Shown here piece by piece: positions 9,753-22,100 of a stretch of DNA of 64,000 nt (position 1 is the first letter of the stretch; each line of letters opens with the position of its first letter). The notes under the pieces were generated by a model. The model was not told the origin of the DNA and ran no database searches. It was given only the letters and a program-made list of their open reading frames with translations. A program made the position numbers and the translations under genes. Source of the stretch: Coprinellus micaceus (Eukaryota; Basidiomycota; Agaricomycetes; Agaricales; Psathyrellaceae); assembly GCA_951394405.1 (NCBI GenBank), contig OX596336.1:2914001-2978000 (forward strand). The letters are read 5' to 3'.

Positions 9753-11200
9753 ATGACGGAAACTACGTTGCTTCAGTATGAAGCACCCTGTAAGCAGCCT
9801 AATAGCATGTGTCGTTTACCAGCTAATGCCGGTATCTCTCTTCTAGGGCCAGTGCAGTGCCTTGATTGGTGCAAGACGCCAGCGCCTGGCCAACAGCATC
9901 GCGCTCGTTCGGCGTACAGACTAGCCCTGGCCTCGTTTCAGGAGAACAACCACAACCAAATCTCTATCGTTGGACTCCAGGATGAACGCGTTTTAGTCGA
10001 GGACGACTACAGCGATTACGCCGATTTCGTTACCCTTTGCGATGCATACCACGGTTATCCAGCGACAAGTCTACAATGGCAACCTGCTTCAGCACAGAAC
10101 CACCCATGGGGCTCCAAGTCACCAGGTATCGAGTACCTTGCAACCACTGGCGATGCCCTTCGGATATGGGAGTACACGAACGATGGTCCTACCAACGCCT
10201 CCTCGTATGTTGGGCGACAATCCCAAAGCACTACCCATAGCTTAAACATGAAGATAGCTCTGTCTGGAGTGAGTTGCATCTTCTCGTAAAGCCAAGCGTT
10301 GGTATTCTGAGCGTCAGCCCAAGCAATCGAAAGTGCAAAACCCGGCAGCAGGCGCACCATTGACTAGCTTCTCGTGGAACGAAAAGTCGCCGCAGCTCAT
10401 CGTTACCTCCTCCATCGACACCACATGCACAGTCTGGGACATTGACACCTCCACCGCCCTCACACAACTCATCGCGCACGACAGAGAAGTCTATGATGTT
10501 GCCTGGCTGCCGGGATCAACAGATATCTTTGTATCAGTAGGCGCCGACGGGAGCTTGCGGGCCTTCGACCTGCGGAGTCTCGAGCACTCGACTATACTCT
10601 ACGAAACGCCAGCGCCCAAGAACGTGCCTCCTCCATCCGCATCTCCCTCCGCTTCAGCTCGCCCACATACCTCTCCCCTCCTGCGAATCGGATTCAACCC
10701 TTCGGATTCCAATTACATGTCAACCTTCCATATGGATGGGAATGAAATACAGATCCTGGATATGAGGAGTCCAGGCCAGCCTGTCATGGAACTGAGGGGA
10801 CATCACGGCCCTGTCAACGCGTTGGGTTGGAGTGCTGGAGAGCATCCTCTGTTAGCAAGTGCAGGTACGCATGCCCATCCTTATTCTTCGGTCCCAGGTG
10901 GCCTTGGTCAACCCCTAAAACGACTCGCATCTTTCAGGTGACGACTGCCAGGTCCTACTTTGGGATCTGGCCCCCTATACCCAAGGGCCGGCTTCCCCAC
11001 GCAGTGCAGGTTCTCGCCTTAATTCGCCACGTCCCGACGCCAAAAAGAAGATCGTGACTGACCCTTACATGGCATACACCTCGAATGGGCCTGTGAACAA
11101 TGTGGCTTGGTCGCCGCTCATTAATGGTCTGCACATGAACACCGCTTCCGAATGGGTCGCGGTTGCCTGTGGGAAGACGATCCGCGCTTTGAAAGTATGA
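9753..11200 (+). CDS. DCAF7: DCAF7/WDR68-type WD40 protein
   Basis: About four exons, roughly 430 residues. Blocks typical of the DCAF7/HAN11/TTG1 family are visible in order: WPVQCLDWCKTP near the N-terminus, ALASFQENNHNQISIVGL, HGYPATSLQWQPA, EYLATTGDALRIWEY, LTSFSWNEKSPQLIVTSSID, TCTVWDID, LIAHDREVYDVAW, FVSVGADGSLRAFDLRSLEHS, YMSTFHMDGNEIQILDMRSP, HHGPVNALGWS, a DDCQVLLWDLAP repeat and a closing NVAWSPL ... EWVAVACGKTIRALKV. The family scaffolds DYRK kinases and serves as a DDB1-CUL4 adaptor. A Pro/Ser insert lies between the middle repeats. Start chosen at 9753 after the CT-rich tract; stop TGA at 11198-11200. Confidence 0.92.
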
Positions 11201-11385
11201 TTCAGCACCCTCTTGGTCCTGGATGGGTATCACCGTGTTGAGCGTGGCTCGCAGAATTGTATTGTTATCTACCACCTTGTTATCCCCTGGAATACACCTC
11301 TCTCATTTCAGAGTCGGGGCAGCGAATGTATGCTATCCGTGTTATGTATCATAACCTCACCTTTCTGGGCGCGTTTGAGATCATT

Positions 11386-13809
11386 TCACGGCCAGTATGA
11401 GATGCGAAATCTATAGGCGTAAGGCCTGGTATACTCATTAACCGCATATGATAGTGATACACGAGGGAAGGACCAAAAAGAGACTATTACAGTAACATAC
11501 CCCTGTGGACGAAGAAGGTCAGATTGTGCGTTCCACGGGAGACTGGAAGGACCGACGTACACAATACCAGCAGCCTGCAAGGTCGACAAGAAGCCGCAGA
11601 TCATGGCAGAGACGGCGATACGAGCGATGACTTTGGACTTTGAGGGAGCAAGGGCACCGAGCACACCAATCTGGATACCGAGGGAACCCAAGTTGGCGAA
11701 ACCGCAAAGACCATACGAAGCGATGGTGTAAGCGCGGGGCGAAAGGGGGTTGTCAGAGGCCATCAAGCTCTGGAGGTCGAGGTACGCGACAAACTCGTTC
11801 GCGACGAGCTTGGTAGCCAGCAGGCGGGCAACGGGCAGGATCTCTTTCCGGGGAACACCGATTAGGAAAGTGAGGGGATAGAAGATGTATCCAATGATGA
11901 GTTGGAGGGTGAGCTCGGTGATACCGAAACCCTTTCCGATCCAAGTGAGAAGACCGTTAATCCTAGAAGCAAGGTATTGGTTTCAGCCATTGGCCCCGAG
12001 GTGAGATAGAAGGCAGTAAACTTACGTCGCAACAAGGGCGATAACGGTGAGCACATTGGTCCTATGAAAGTAAAGATCGCATCAGTCAATACCAGCTTTC
12101 CTTGAGGTGTTTTTGGGTATCATTGCGGTGGACTTACAAGATCTGGCCGGCAACAATCAAACCGAAGACTGCACCTTGGCTGAAAGCGTGGAGAGCGTTT
12201 GCCTGAGAAACAGCGCCATGTCAGCCCATATATTCTTTAACAGGGCAGTCAACTCACCGGTCGTTTCTCCTTGGATTCGCCACGGTCGACAGTGACATGT
12301 CCACGAGTGACAGGCTCGTCGAGCTCAGGGAAGCGCATCTTGCTGATGGCCATGGAGGCAGGAATACTCATCACCGAGGAGGTGACGAGATTCTCAGCAG
12401 GGACACCAAGACCGATGTAGGCACCCAACACGGATCCAGCGATGGTCGAGAATCCAGAGGTCATGGTAAGATGAATCTCGGACTCGGTCATCACTACGCG
12501 ATCCAGTTAGGCATTGTTCGGAATGGAGTGGATAGATTTCGGACGCACAGTCGACATACGGACGGACTAGGCAAGCAGACTCTCCCTGACCAATCCAGGG
12601 CGAGGCAGCAGCGACGACGGCCTCAGCACCAGAGACGTTCATGATCTTGAAGAAGAGCCATGCGAAGTGCTTGATGACCCACTGCATAACCCCCAGGTAG
12701 TACATCATCTGCACAAAGGCGATGAAGAAGATGATGGACCCCAACTACAAAGAGCCGGGTCAGCTTGTGCCTGAGCTAAAAAAAAAAAGAAGCGTCAACT
12801 CACAGTGTTGACGAAGAACCAGTGCTTTGCAGTGGTTTCAGCATCGAAGAAGAAACCGGAGCCGGCGTTAGCCTGCTCGAGGAAGTCCGCAGCGAGAGTG
12901 GCAATCCAACTGAAGATGGAGAAACCAGCACCGGTCTTGAGGACGAAAAGCGCGATAACTTGCTGGAGGAACAGGCCAACAATGATAGTGGGCCTGACGT
13001 GGGGATGGCTGCTTGAGTTACACGTTCTGTGGGCCGCGATGCGTTCACATACCAAGGGACATGGGAGCGGTGTGCAGACGTCAAGTAGAAGAGCGCTTGG
13101 AAGACAAACAGACCCAGGACGTTGATAGCGCGGTCACCGTACGTTGAACCCTGGTTCGTTACGTTAGATTGAGTGGTCGGGAGAAGCAGAGCGGAGACTG
13201 ACATTCTCCAAGGGGAAACCAAACGCAGTCCCGAAGACGATACCGAGCAGGCAGAGCCAACCGATGGCTAGTCTACCGCGGTAGGGAATGGCGTACCAGG
13301 GCTTCTCGACGAGGGGCACCCAGACGGCTTCAACGGGTCGTGTCACCACAGTGTTGGGAATGAAGCGGAAGGCAATGATTCTGAAGTGCGGTTAGATAAA
13401 GCCTCTCGCCGAAAAAACATGCTCGCTCACAAGATGAAAGCCCAGGCGAAAAGTGTTTGGACGATCCTACAGACAATGTGTTAGATCTCGTCCCAGCGGC
13501 AGGGTAAGTTGGTGTGTACCATCTATGCCTGGTGGCCTTCAAAACCGTCGCGCTAATCCACCAGCCTAAGACGACGAGGGCGACGAAGGCCAGAACGAAA
13601 GGTCGATATCGGCCGTAAAACCTAGACCAGAGCCCCTTGGGCTTCTCGTCGTCGTCGGGAGTGTTCTGGACGAAGACCTCCGGGTCGTTGGAGGGCACCT
13701 TGTCCATCTTCTCCTTCGTAATTGAGGACGAAGAAGCCCGAGAGCTTTGCCTTTTGAGAGGCTCGGACTTCTCGACAGCCGTCACCAGTGCAGGTTGTTC
13801 GGAGGCCAT
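11386..13809 (-). CDS. Concentrative nucleoside transporter (CNT/SLC28 family)
   Basis: A minus-strand gene with about nine introns and roughly 600 residues. After a soluble Ser/Lys-rich N-terminus (MASEQPALV at 13809), many hydrophobic helices follow: [74 protein letters not shown]. The CNT core is clear: a Gln/Gly-rich motif (SPWIGQGES), [34 protein letters not shown], and later [22 protein letters not shown] and [19 protein letters not shown] proteins import nucleosides with Na+ or H+. The exact 3' exon after LLRPQ is uncertain: two acceptors about 10 bases apart give different short tails, both ending at the same TGA. A TATA-like site lies about 120 bases upstream. Confidence 0.9.
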
Positions 13810-13929
13810 TGGCGCAGGCTGGGGAGAGGCTCGACGACGGAGGGGTGGTGAAGCTTGCCTGAGGCAGCTCGGGGAAGAGGGAGCAAGAAGATCAAACTTC
13901 TCGTTAGTAATAGAAGCTTTGCGATCTGG

Positions 13930-13937
13930 TATATATA
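13930..13937 (-). promoter_or_regulatory. TATA-like run upstream of the nucleoside transporter
   Basis: TATATATA lies about 120 bases before the ATG at 13809. It is a plausible core promoter element, judged on sequence and distance only. Confidence 0.35.
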
Positions 13938-14741
13938 CGAGGGCTACTTCCGTTCAATTGGCCCACCTTCCACAAGGGGGAGATCTGGACGGTTCCACAT
14001 GGGTTCCTCTGAGGGCCAGTCGAAATGAGGTCGTGTGGCCCACCATCGCTCCATTTGATTTCGAAAGATAAGCTCCAAGCGGAATCTCCAGATTCCCTTT
14101 GACGACGAGCGGAAGGGCAGCATGGTGCCCATGCTGGCGGACCTGATCCCGCCAAGTGCACCCAAAAAACCACCCGGTTCAACACTTTCCGAAGGGCCAA
14201 GTGAGATAAATCGAGCGCTGCAGAGGGTATCGTAACTTTCATATGCCTGTGCTCGTTATCTACGGAGAGGATTAGAGATACCGCACGAGAACGAAATGTC
14301 GTACGCGACAGGGATCGGGGGGTAAAACTCACCCACTCCCGCAGTCCTGGACATTTTTCCGGTCCGTCGCGTGCACTGAATTCGCCGTCTTAGGCCGGGC
14401 TTGAGCCCGGTCCATTCTATTCCCCCACCGCCTCGCAGCAGGGGGCTTCTCGCGTCCGACAGAATTGTTTGTGGGGATCGCATGGCCCCTTCCCGCGTTT
14501 GGGTCAAGCATATGGCCCCACCGAACCCCGCTCTCGAGGACCCGTGATGGCTCGTCGTGGGCTTTGTCTTTGTTGCGCCACGTCCGCGCAACGAGGGATC
14601 GAGAACCCTTCAAACATCCATCTCGGTTGGTGCCTGACTTCCGTCGTCGAACCAGAGTACAGCGCTTTGTGGCTTTGAGATTCCACATGACCAGGGGCAA
14701 GGGTAACTATAATAAGCCAAGGACTACCTGGGTGCACAGTG

Positions 14742-14779
14742 GATAAGATAGCTGTATCAATTGAACGATAAGATACAGC
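14742..14779. promoter_or_regulatory. GATA-motif cluster with an 8 bp inverted repeat
   Basis: GATAAG occurs at 14742-14747 and 14767-14772, and GCTGTATC (14751-14758) pairs with GATACAGC (14772-14779). About 200 bases separate it from the ATG of the CysRS gene. GATA factors in fungi govern nitrogen and iron responses; a role here is speculative. Confidence 0.25.
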
Positions 14780-14976
14780 ATTCATGGATGAACGATACAA
14801 TCACCATTGGACGAAACGTCGAACTTCCAGGCCGACTAGAGAACGTTGAGGATAGGCTCGGGAAGTACTAAGGTCGAGTTAATGCTGCGATTGGCCGCTG
14901 GGCGCTTGATGCCTCGGCAACGGCCGAACGAGTCATTTCAATCAGTACAAGCACTTTCTCTACGATAGTCATACTC

Positions 14977-17509
14977 ATGGCCCTCGAAAATAGAGACCCT
15001 CCAAGCTGGAGCCCTCCTAGGACGCCTACCTCTTCGTCACCTCTTCTCCTTCACAACTCTCTGACCAGAAACAAAACGCTGTTCGTCCCTGTCGACCCAA
15101 CCAACCGCAAGGTTACCTGGTACTGCTGTGGACCAACTGTCTACGATGCGGGTCACTTGGGACATGCTCGAAACTATCTCACGACCGATGTACTGAGGAG
15201 AATCATGAGGGATTACTTCGGCTACGAGGTTATCTTCGTGCAGAATGTAACCGATGTTGACGACAAAGTGCGTGGTCCAATCTTATCTGCGGTGGCTGCA
15301 ATGTTCACATCTATCTGGCGCTTAGATTATCAAGAGAGCGAGGGAAAAGCACTTCATTGCCAAGTACAAGGGGGACCATCCAGCCATCGATGCTCAGGTC
15401 ATCCAAGATACGAGATTGGCGTTCGCCCAGTTCGCCCGGGATACCAAAGGATTTCCTGCGACTACCGTCACCTTAGGGTCCTTTTCTCAGTGGTTCACCA
15501 CCCAGAAAGAGCTGATAGGGAGCCCCATTCTCGATGAGGACCAAACAATCTTCAAAGTTCGCATACTAGCCTTGAATAGTGCTGTTACTGCACTTCAGTC
15601 CTCCACGTCCGATCCTACTGCGTACTACTCCGCGGTGGACAGTATCCTCTCCGCCTACCTGGGCAATGTCAAGAAGGGCGACATTCCTACTAGCGAGCAC
15701 GCGATCTTCGCTGATTACGCTGCATACTGGGAAGATCAATTCAACGAGGATCTTCGGACACTAAACTGTCTCCCACCGACGATTACGACCCGAGTCAGCG
15801 AGTTTATTCCGGAAAATATCGCTTTCGTCCAACAAATCGTTGACAACGGGTTCGCGTACGCCATTCCTGGAGGAACTGTCTACTTTGACGTGAATGCCTT
15901 TGAAAAGGCAGGCCACTTCTACGCTAAGCTCGAACCAGGCAACCGCAAAGGGGAAGCTAAGCAAGAGGAGGAAGTGACAGCTCCACCACCACCACCTGCG
16001 GGAGGGGTGTCCTCTACGGAAGCCGAGATTTTGAACGAGAAGGCGCAGAAGAGGAGCCCTCGCGATTTCGCCCTGTGGAAGAAGAGTCGTGTCGGCGAGC
16101 CGGGATGGACGAGCCCATGGGGTGAAGGTAAGTCGCGTCCCCTTTGCTTTGAATCTATCTAATTTCCTGCAGGCCGACCCGGTTGGCACATCGAATGTTC
16201 CGCCATGGCCAGTGAGGTTCTCGGGGGACAGTTCGACATCCACTCTGGCGGTATCGATTTGGCCTTCCCTCACCACGACAACGAACTCGCGCAGGCGGAG
16301 GCGTATTGGCATAAAGATCCTACAAAAGTGGGAAAAGTCCAATGGGTCAACTACTTCCTTCACATGGGCCACTTGTCCATCGCAGGTGCAAAGATGTCGA
16401 AGTCTTTGAAGAACTTTATCACAATTCGCGAGGCATTGGAGAGCGGGGATTGGACTGCCCGCAAGCTGCGTATCTTGTTCATGATGGGAGGCTGGAAAGG
16501 GGGTCTGGAGATCTCGCAAAACTTCAGAGGCGAAGTTGATCTTTGGGAAAAGACATTGTCGAACTTCTTTTCGAGTGTCAGTGCCCTCGTCCTCGAGGCC
16601 GAGAGCGCAGAAGGACCACGGCACAGGCACCTTTTCCGACCCCAAGAAAAGCAGCTCTACCAAGAGTGAGTGTGACGTCAGTTCCTTCGGGACAATGCTA
16701 ATGATACTAGATTGGAGAAGGCACAGGAGGGTCTCCACGAGGCTCTTTGTGATTCATTCAACACCAGCTTGGCTCTGTCGACCATCCTGGACCTCGTGAG
16801 CAAGACAAACACCTACATCAAGACCAACCAAAGGTCAGCGAGTAACCCTGCCGCCTACTTCTCCCTCAACGGCGTTAAGGAGGTAGCACGCTGGGTTACG
16901 AAAATCCTTCAGACTTTCGGTTTCGGATCCACTGGTGGCAGCGACCCCATCGGATGGGCGTCAGAATCCGGAGCTGGCTCGGGGGCAGCACAGAGTACCC
17001 AGTCCGCCGCCCTGCCGTACGTCCAGGCCCTGTCGCAGTTCCGTGATCAGGTCAAGCACCTCGCTATCACGCACAAGGAACTATCTGTTTGCCCGGAACT
17101 CCTAAAACTCTCGGACCACGTCCGCGACCACCAGCTCCTGCAGCTCGGCGTTAATCTGGAAGACCGCGACAGCTCCGTGGGTGAGCCCGCGTTGATCAAG
17201 TTTGGTGACCCCGCGGAGCTTATTGCCGCGAGGGAAGTGAAGGTGCAGGTGCAGCTGGAGAAGGAGCGCAAGAAGGAGACGGCGAGGTTGGATGCGCTCA
17301 GATCGGAGCAGGAGAAGGCAGAGAAGGCGAAAGTTAACCCGGGGAATATGTTCAGAACGGAGGAGTATACTCAGTGGGACGATGATGGGATCCCCACGGT
17401 CGATGCGCAAGGAGAGGAGGTCACCAAGTCGAAACGAAAGACGTTGAAGAAGGCTTGGGATAAGCAGAAGAAGTTGTACGATGCATACATCGCGAAGGAT
17501 GATTCTTAG
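14977..17509 (+). CDS. CARS1: Cysteinyl-tRNA synthetase
   Basis: Four exons, about 790 residues, the size of eukaryotic cytosolic CysRS. The class I signatures are present: [20 protein letters not shown] near residue 50 (HIGH-type motif as HLGH, with the zinc-binding Cys of the CGPTVYD block), [11 protein letters not shown], the [12 protein letters not shown] zinc block, [17 protein letters not shown], and [12 protein letters not shown] (KMSKS). A eukaryote-type insertion follows the first block, and the C-terminus has a long Lys/Glu-rich helix ending in a basic tail ([20 protein letters not shown]). The enzyme charges tRNA-Cys. Introns after VDDK, in WGEG|RPGW, and before LEKAQEG are GT-AG. 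The tail is probably a tRNA-binding extension. Stop TAG at 17507-17509. Confidence 0.96.
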
Positions 17510-17681
17510 GTCCTAGAAATTAAATGCCCTTACATGATTACGAAGAGTCTGTGTATTTCCTCTACAGCTCGACCGGTGAACGCAGAGCCAGGTTCGGCGC
17601 TTAATGATGGGTTTTGGTTGGCGCTCGTTGATTCAACCAAGCAGTGATGCGCCACACCGCTCCCCTTGATCCATAACCACC

Positions 17682-18931
17682 ATGACAGTAATGCTGTGGA
17701 GGTGGTGCCTCCTTCTTCTCTCCCTCGGTTTCTCATGCTTTGCAGCCGTAGCTTCGCCAAAGCAGCCCAAAATCCGACCGCTCGTGATATGGCATGGATT
17801 GGGTACGATTCACCCTGAATCAGCGCCCAGGCTGCCTCATGGATTCAACGGATGAGCAGGGGACTCGCATTCATCGCCGGGGATGCTAGAATTCATGGAG
17901 TTAGTTAAGGGCGTTCACCCTGGGATCTTCATACACTCGGTGTACATCGACAAGGAGCTGGACAATGACAGGAAGGCAGGATTCGTGCGTACTTCATCGA
18001 GTGTGCGAAACACATGCAAGCGTTGGCTCAACGTTCACATGCACAGCTGGGACGGGTTGACGCGCAGGTTGACGTTGTGGCAGAACAGATCGGTGCTATA
18101 CCGGAGCTCAAGGCCGGGTTTGACGCTATAGGCTTCTCTCAGGGTGCGCCCAAGTGCTAGACTTAGAAGCATATTGCCCCTCATGCCGCTCTACTTGAAC
18201 AGGAGGACAATTTCTGCGGGCATACGTTCAGATATACAACTCCCCTCCAGTAAAAAACCTGATTACCTTCGGCTCGCAACACATGGGCATCTCGGATGTT
18301 CCGTTGTGCGGTCGTTGGGACATGTTTTGCCAGATTGCCCGTCGCGCGGCAAAGGGCTCTACGGTATATGGTGACTGGGCGCAGACCAACAGCATTCAGG
18401 TGCGGTTACCAACGTCTCCGTGTAAGGATTATTGGGTGTTAACTATTACTACCCGGCGGGCAGGCTCAATACTTCCGCGACCCACGACGGTACGAAGCCT
18501 ATCTCAAAGCGAGCCGTTTCCTTGCCTCGATTAACAACGAACGGCCATGGGAGCGGAATGATACGTACGCTCACAATCTGTCGACGTTGAACAAGCTCGT
18601 TCTTGTTCTTTTCACAGAAGATCAGACCGTTGTCCCCAAGGAAAGCTCCTGGTTTGGATCTGAGGCTATTCCGGAGGAAGGTATGAACACGGAATACAAG
18701 GCAGAGTCTGACTCGACACAGGAAACGCTAGCTCTGGCTACCTCCTCCTCCTCCTCCGACAGAGAGATCATACCCATGCGCCTACAACCTCTGTATACGG
18801 AAGATTGGATTGGGTTGAGACGTTTGGATGAACAGGGGGATGTTGTCTTCGAAACATGTCCAGGAGAACATATGCAACTGGGCGACTGCTGGGAGCCTCT
18901 TGTGAGGAATTTCGCTGGTGGACCTTTATAA
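17682..18931 (+). CDS. PPT1: Palmitoyl-protein thioesterase (PPT1 family)
   Basis: Six exons, about 350 residues. The start gives a signal peptide (MTVMLWRWCLLLLSLGFSCF). Then come PLVIWHGLGDS (oxyanion region), GMLEFMELVK, IHSVYIDKEL, VDVVAEQIGAIPEL and the nucleophile motif GFSQGGQFLRAY. After that: NLITFGSQHMGISDVPLC, YFRDPRRYEAYLKAS, FTEDQTVVPKESSWFG (catalytic Asp) and GEHMQLGD (catalytic His). The enzyme removes palmitate from Cys of proteins in the lysosome/vacuole. A variable insert after PEEG contains a Ser6 run encoded by TCC repeats; it could be an alternative intron, but the frame stays open. The intron at 'AGF|LGRVDAQ' is needed; the apparent frame change there is just intron sequence. 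Confidence 0.93.
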
Positions 18932-19160
18932 GTACCAATTCATATGTATGGTACCCTTTCCTGTCAGTTCTAGTACTTTGGGTCGAACCGAGCTCAAAGA
19001 CCGGCACCCTGAGGCATGTCGCCGCGAGCCTCGAGGCACGCTCTGCATGGTTTGGCGGAGGCACGTGACCATGGGGGTCTGAATTAGGGCCGCTTTGTTG
19101 AGTGTTACTGCCATCCTCCATGTCGTCGACGTCGTAAAAGGGCGGGATTCCCTGCAACCT

Positions 19161-22100
19161 ATGGACGACTCCACCCCATACGCGACCTCAAGTCGCAGGA
19201 GGCTTACCCGCACTCTGCCTGCCTTTGACGAGAGCATCACGACCGCGTCAAGTGTTCAAGCAGGCCCGTCTCGGTTGCCCGAAGTCACCCCACTGGTCGA
19301 CGTGAATTTTAGCGAAATGGAGCGCGACACCGATACCGACGACCATGATACCCCCCGCCTTCCTGCATCCTCCACCATCCCTGGCGACACCCCCGCTGCA
19401 AGACTGCGCGCTCTGCTATCCCGTGTTCCAAATAACTCCACACTCACCCCCACAAATCAGACGGTGCCACCTCCAGATCCATCGGTTAGCGATGATTACG
19501 AGTCGGATTTCGACAAAGGCGAATCCATTAATGCAACTGCGAATAGTATTGCGAGAGAGAGTCTGCGGGATGTCTTCTCGCGTGCGCTACGTGACCCCGG
19601 AGATACACCACAGAAGGCCGGGAAAAGGAGGAGCAATAGCGTAGAACCCAGCGACACCGACGAGACACCACGATTCGAGGCGGACAGGTTCAGGATGAAG
19701 GGGAAGCGGAAGAGCTTGAGTGATGAAGAGATCGAAAATTCCCATCGTAGGTTGGCGCACTTATCGGCGTGGTTCGTGATCACATATCCGCTTTTCAGGG
19801 ACTCCCATGCCCTCAATATTCAAGGGTAGAGGCAAGCCTTTGACCATGGAGGTGCTGGAACAGCGGTACATGAATGGGCAGGTGGACGACGAGCATTCTT
19901 CCCCCAACAAACGTCGGTTCCACTCTATAAGCATGCACTTCTTTACTGACCTATTGACAGGCGAGGAAGACGAGGTCACTTTATCGCTTCTACGCGATTC
20001 CGGAGCATCCCCCCCTCCTGCAACGAGCACCCCACAGCACTCTGTTCGCGTGTCCGTTGACTTAGGTTCTCAGTTCCAGCAATCGAGTGAGCACTTCCAT
20101 CTCATCAGGCTGAGCTTCACCCTGACTTAATCTCAGATCTCATGGATCATGATTCCGAGATGCAGCGGCTAATTAATGGTTTGGATAGCTATGATGAACA
20201 GCAAGGTAAACGGCGTCGCAAATCTCTGCTCAACTGCACGCTTACCTGACCCCGTAGGAACGTCCAATGGCGTTTGGTTCCCACCCAGCCGTGAAGGTTC
20301 CCTTCAGCAGAACAATGGTGACCATGAAGCAGTCTTCGCATCGAACCCTGGGCAACGTGAGACACCTAAGTGCTAGATTGTTCCCTTCTGACGCATAATT
20401 CCTCTAGCTTCAACGTCGCATATACCTGAGCAAAGCTGTGCGTTCCCATATGTGAAATTTCTTATTACTGTACTCACGTCATGATCCAGTCCCGAGCGAT
20501 ACAGTTGAAAACGAACCTCGGCAACAGCGTTGGAGCTTCCCGAAGGGGTCGCGAGCCGCGCCAAAGCGTCCCGATACAACGACAGGCTCGGGAAAAAGTC
20601 CCCTCACCTCGCGGTCCCTTGCTGCTCTCAACGGTCGGAAAGCATTGTCTCCTCGCTTTTCCGAAGGCTCCTCGCGGAGTGGATCGCTCTTGTCTGACGT
20701 TGAGCGTATGTTGCGTTTTGTTGAGTTGGACGAGACTGCTGACAACATGATTCAGAACGAGACAGGATCAAGGATTTGGAGGAGGACATCCTGCGGCAGC
20801 GAGAACGTAGATGGAACACAGCCACCCCTCGCCGAAGCTCGATAACGAGTCTTCATTCAAATTCTCCCCAGTCCTCCGAACGACACAGGACGCAAAGCGA
20901 GCATAGTAACTCTCCCTGCTTGGACACTCCCCGATCGGACACAGAATCCCCTTCCACTAACCGCCCTCTTCGGCGCTTCAACTCGCTGACGTCAAACAGG
21001 TCGCTCTCGCCGACTGGGTCCATCCACTCCGTCCACACCGAAGATGAGCCAGATCCTGAATTGGTCCACTTACGAGAACGGAATTGGAATTCTCCCCGCC
21101 CCGTCTGGCCCCAGCCTGTAGGGGAGCAGCGGGCTCTGTCCCCTGGGATAGGTGCTACAGGGTTCTATTCTCCTCATGCACGTGTGAGAACACGCACTAT
21201 GAGTACTTCTTCTGTGGAGACGGACGATTCTTACAACCCAGCCTCCTACACCTCGCCACCCTCTATTTCCAGGACGAGGTACACTCCGAACGGAACGCCA
21301 TCGAGGCCACACCGCCGGATCGATTCCTCGCCTTCTCCTTCTCTCAGCCAACCGTCCAGCAACCAATCAAGAATCCCAGTGTCCCCCTCCGCTATCAGAA
21401 AGCGAACAAACTCTGCGGCCAATCTCCTTAGTCCTCCTGGCCAGGACGTAGGTCGGGTCAGGCCGAAGACGGTGTCGATGAGCGGACCCAGACCTGACCT
21501 CGTGCCTTCCACTTCGAAGTCACCCTCTGTGAGTCCAAATCGGAACACCGACTACTCTCGTGGCGTGCTGCCCAGACCGACCAAGATACCGGTCAAGTCG
21601 CCCAGGAAAGCTGTCCCAATCCCATCCAGAGTCAACGGCGCGCCTCCCATTTCAGAGAGCGTTAGTGAATGGGACGATCCTTTGAGCGCGAGCGAGAAAC
21701 GGCGGAGTTCCCCGATCTCTCCGTCCCATCTCGGCTCCGACGACGACCTGCGCATACAAGAGCTTACGCCTACCCTTCGAACAGTTGCCCCTCCTCCCAC
21801 AGGTTCTCCTGAGCGCTCTCATGGAGTCTCCCCACTTTCCTCGGAATACCTTGACGTACCGCACGATGAGAATGCGAATGGGCTGAACGACTCCACTGCC
21901 ACCGTCTATGCCGGGCCAAGGCGATCCGAGCTACCCACGATCATGGACAGCCCGCCCAAAGCATCTTCGTCCCTGAAACTCGAATTTGCATCCCCTTCTC
22001 CCCCGAAGGACCTTCCCGCACTTCCGGACCCGCCCTCTACCGACGACGAGTCGAATGATGGCACTGGTTGGAAAGGGTTCAAACCTTCCCGCTTATTCGA

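Larger units (their letters stand above)
13810..14976. other. Long divergent intergenic region (about 1.2 kb)
   Basis: This separates the start of the nucleoside transporter from the start of cysteinyl-tRNA synthetase. Several overlapping short frames on both strands have no domain features. It holds a TATA-like run at 13930-13937 and a small cluster of GATA motifs within an inverted repeat (14742-14779). Nothing else recognisable. Confidence 0.5.

Noticed and set aside
15761..16738. Long minus-strand open frame (325 codons) opposite CysRS
   Set aside because: It mirrors strongly conserved CysRS exons on the plus strand, shows no family features and is best explained by codon composition.
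17990..18052. Apparent frameshift in the thioesterase gene
   Set aside because: A GT-AG intron of normal length removes the stretch and restores the family sequence.
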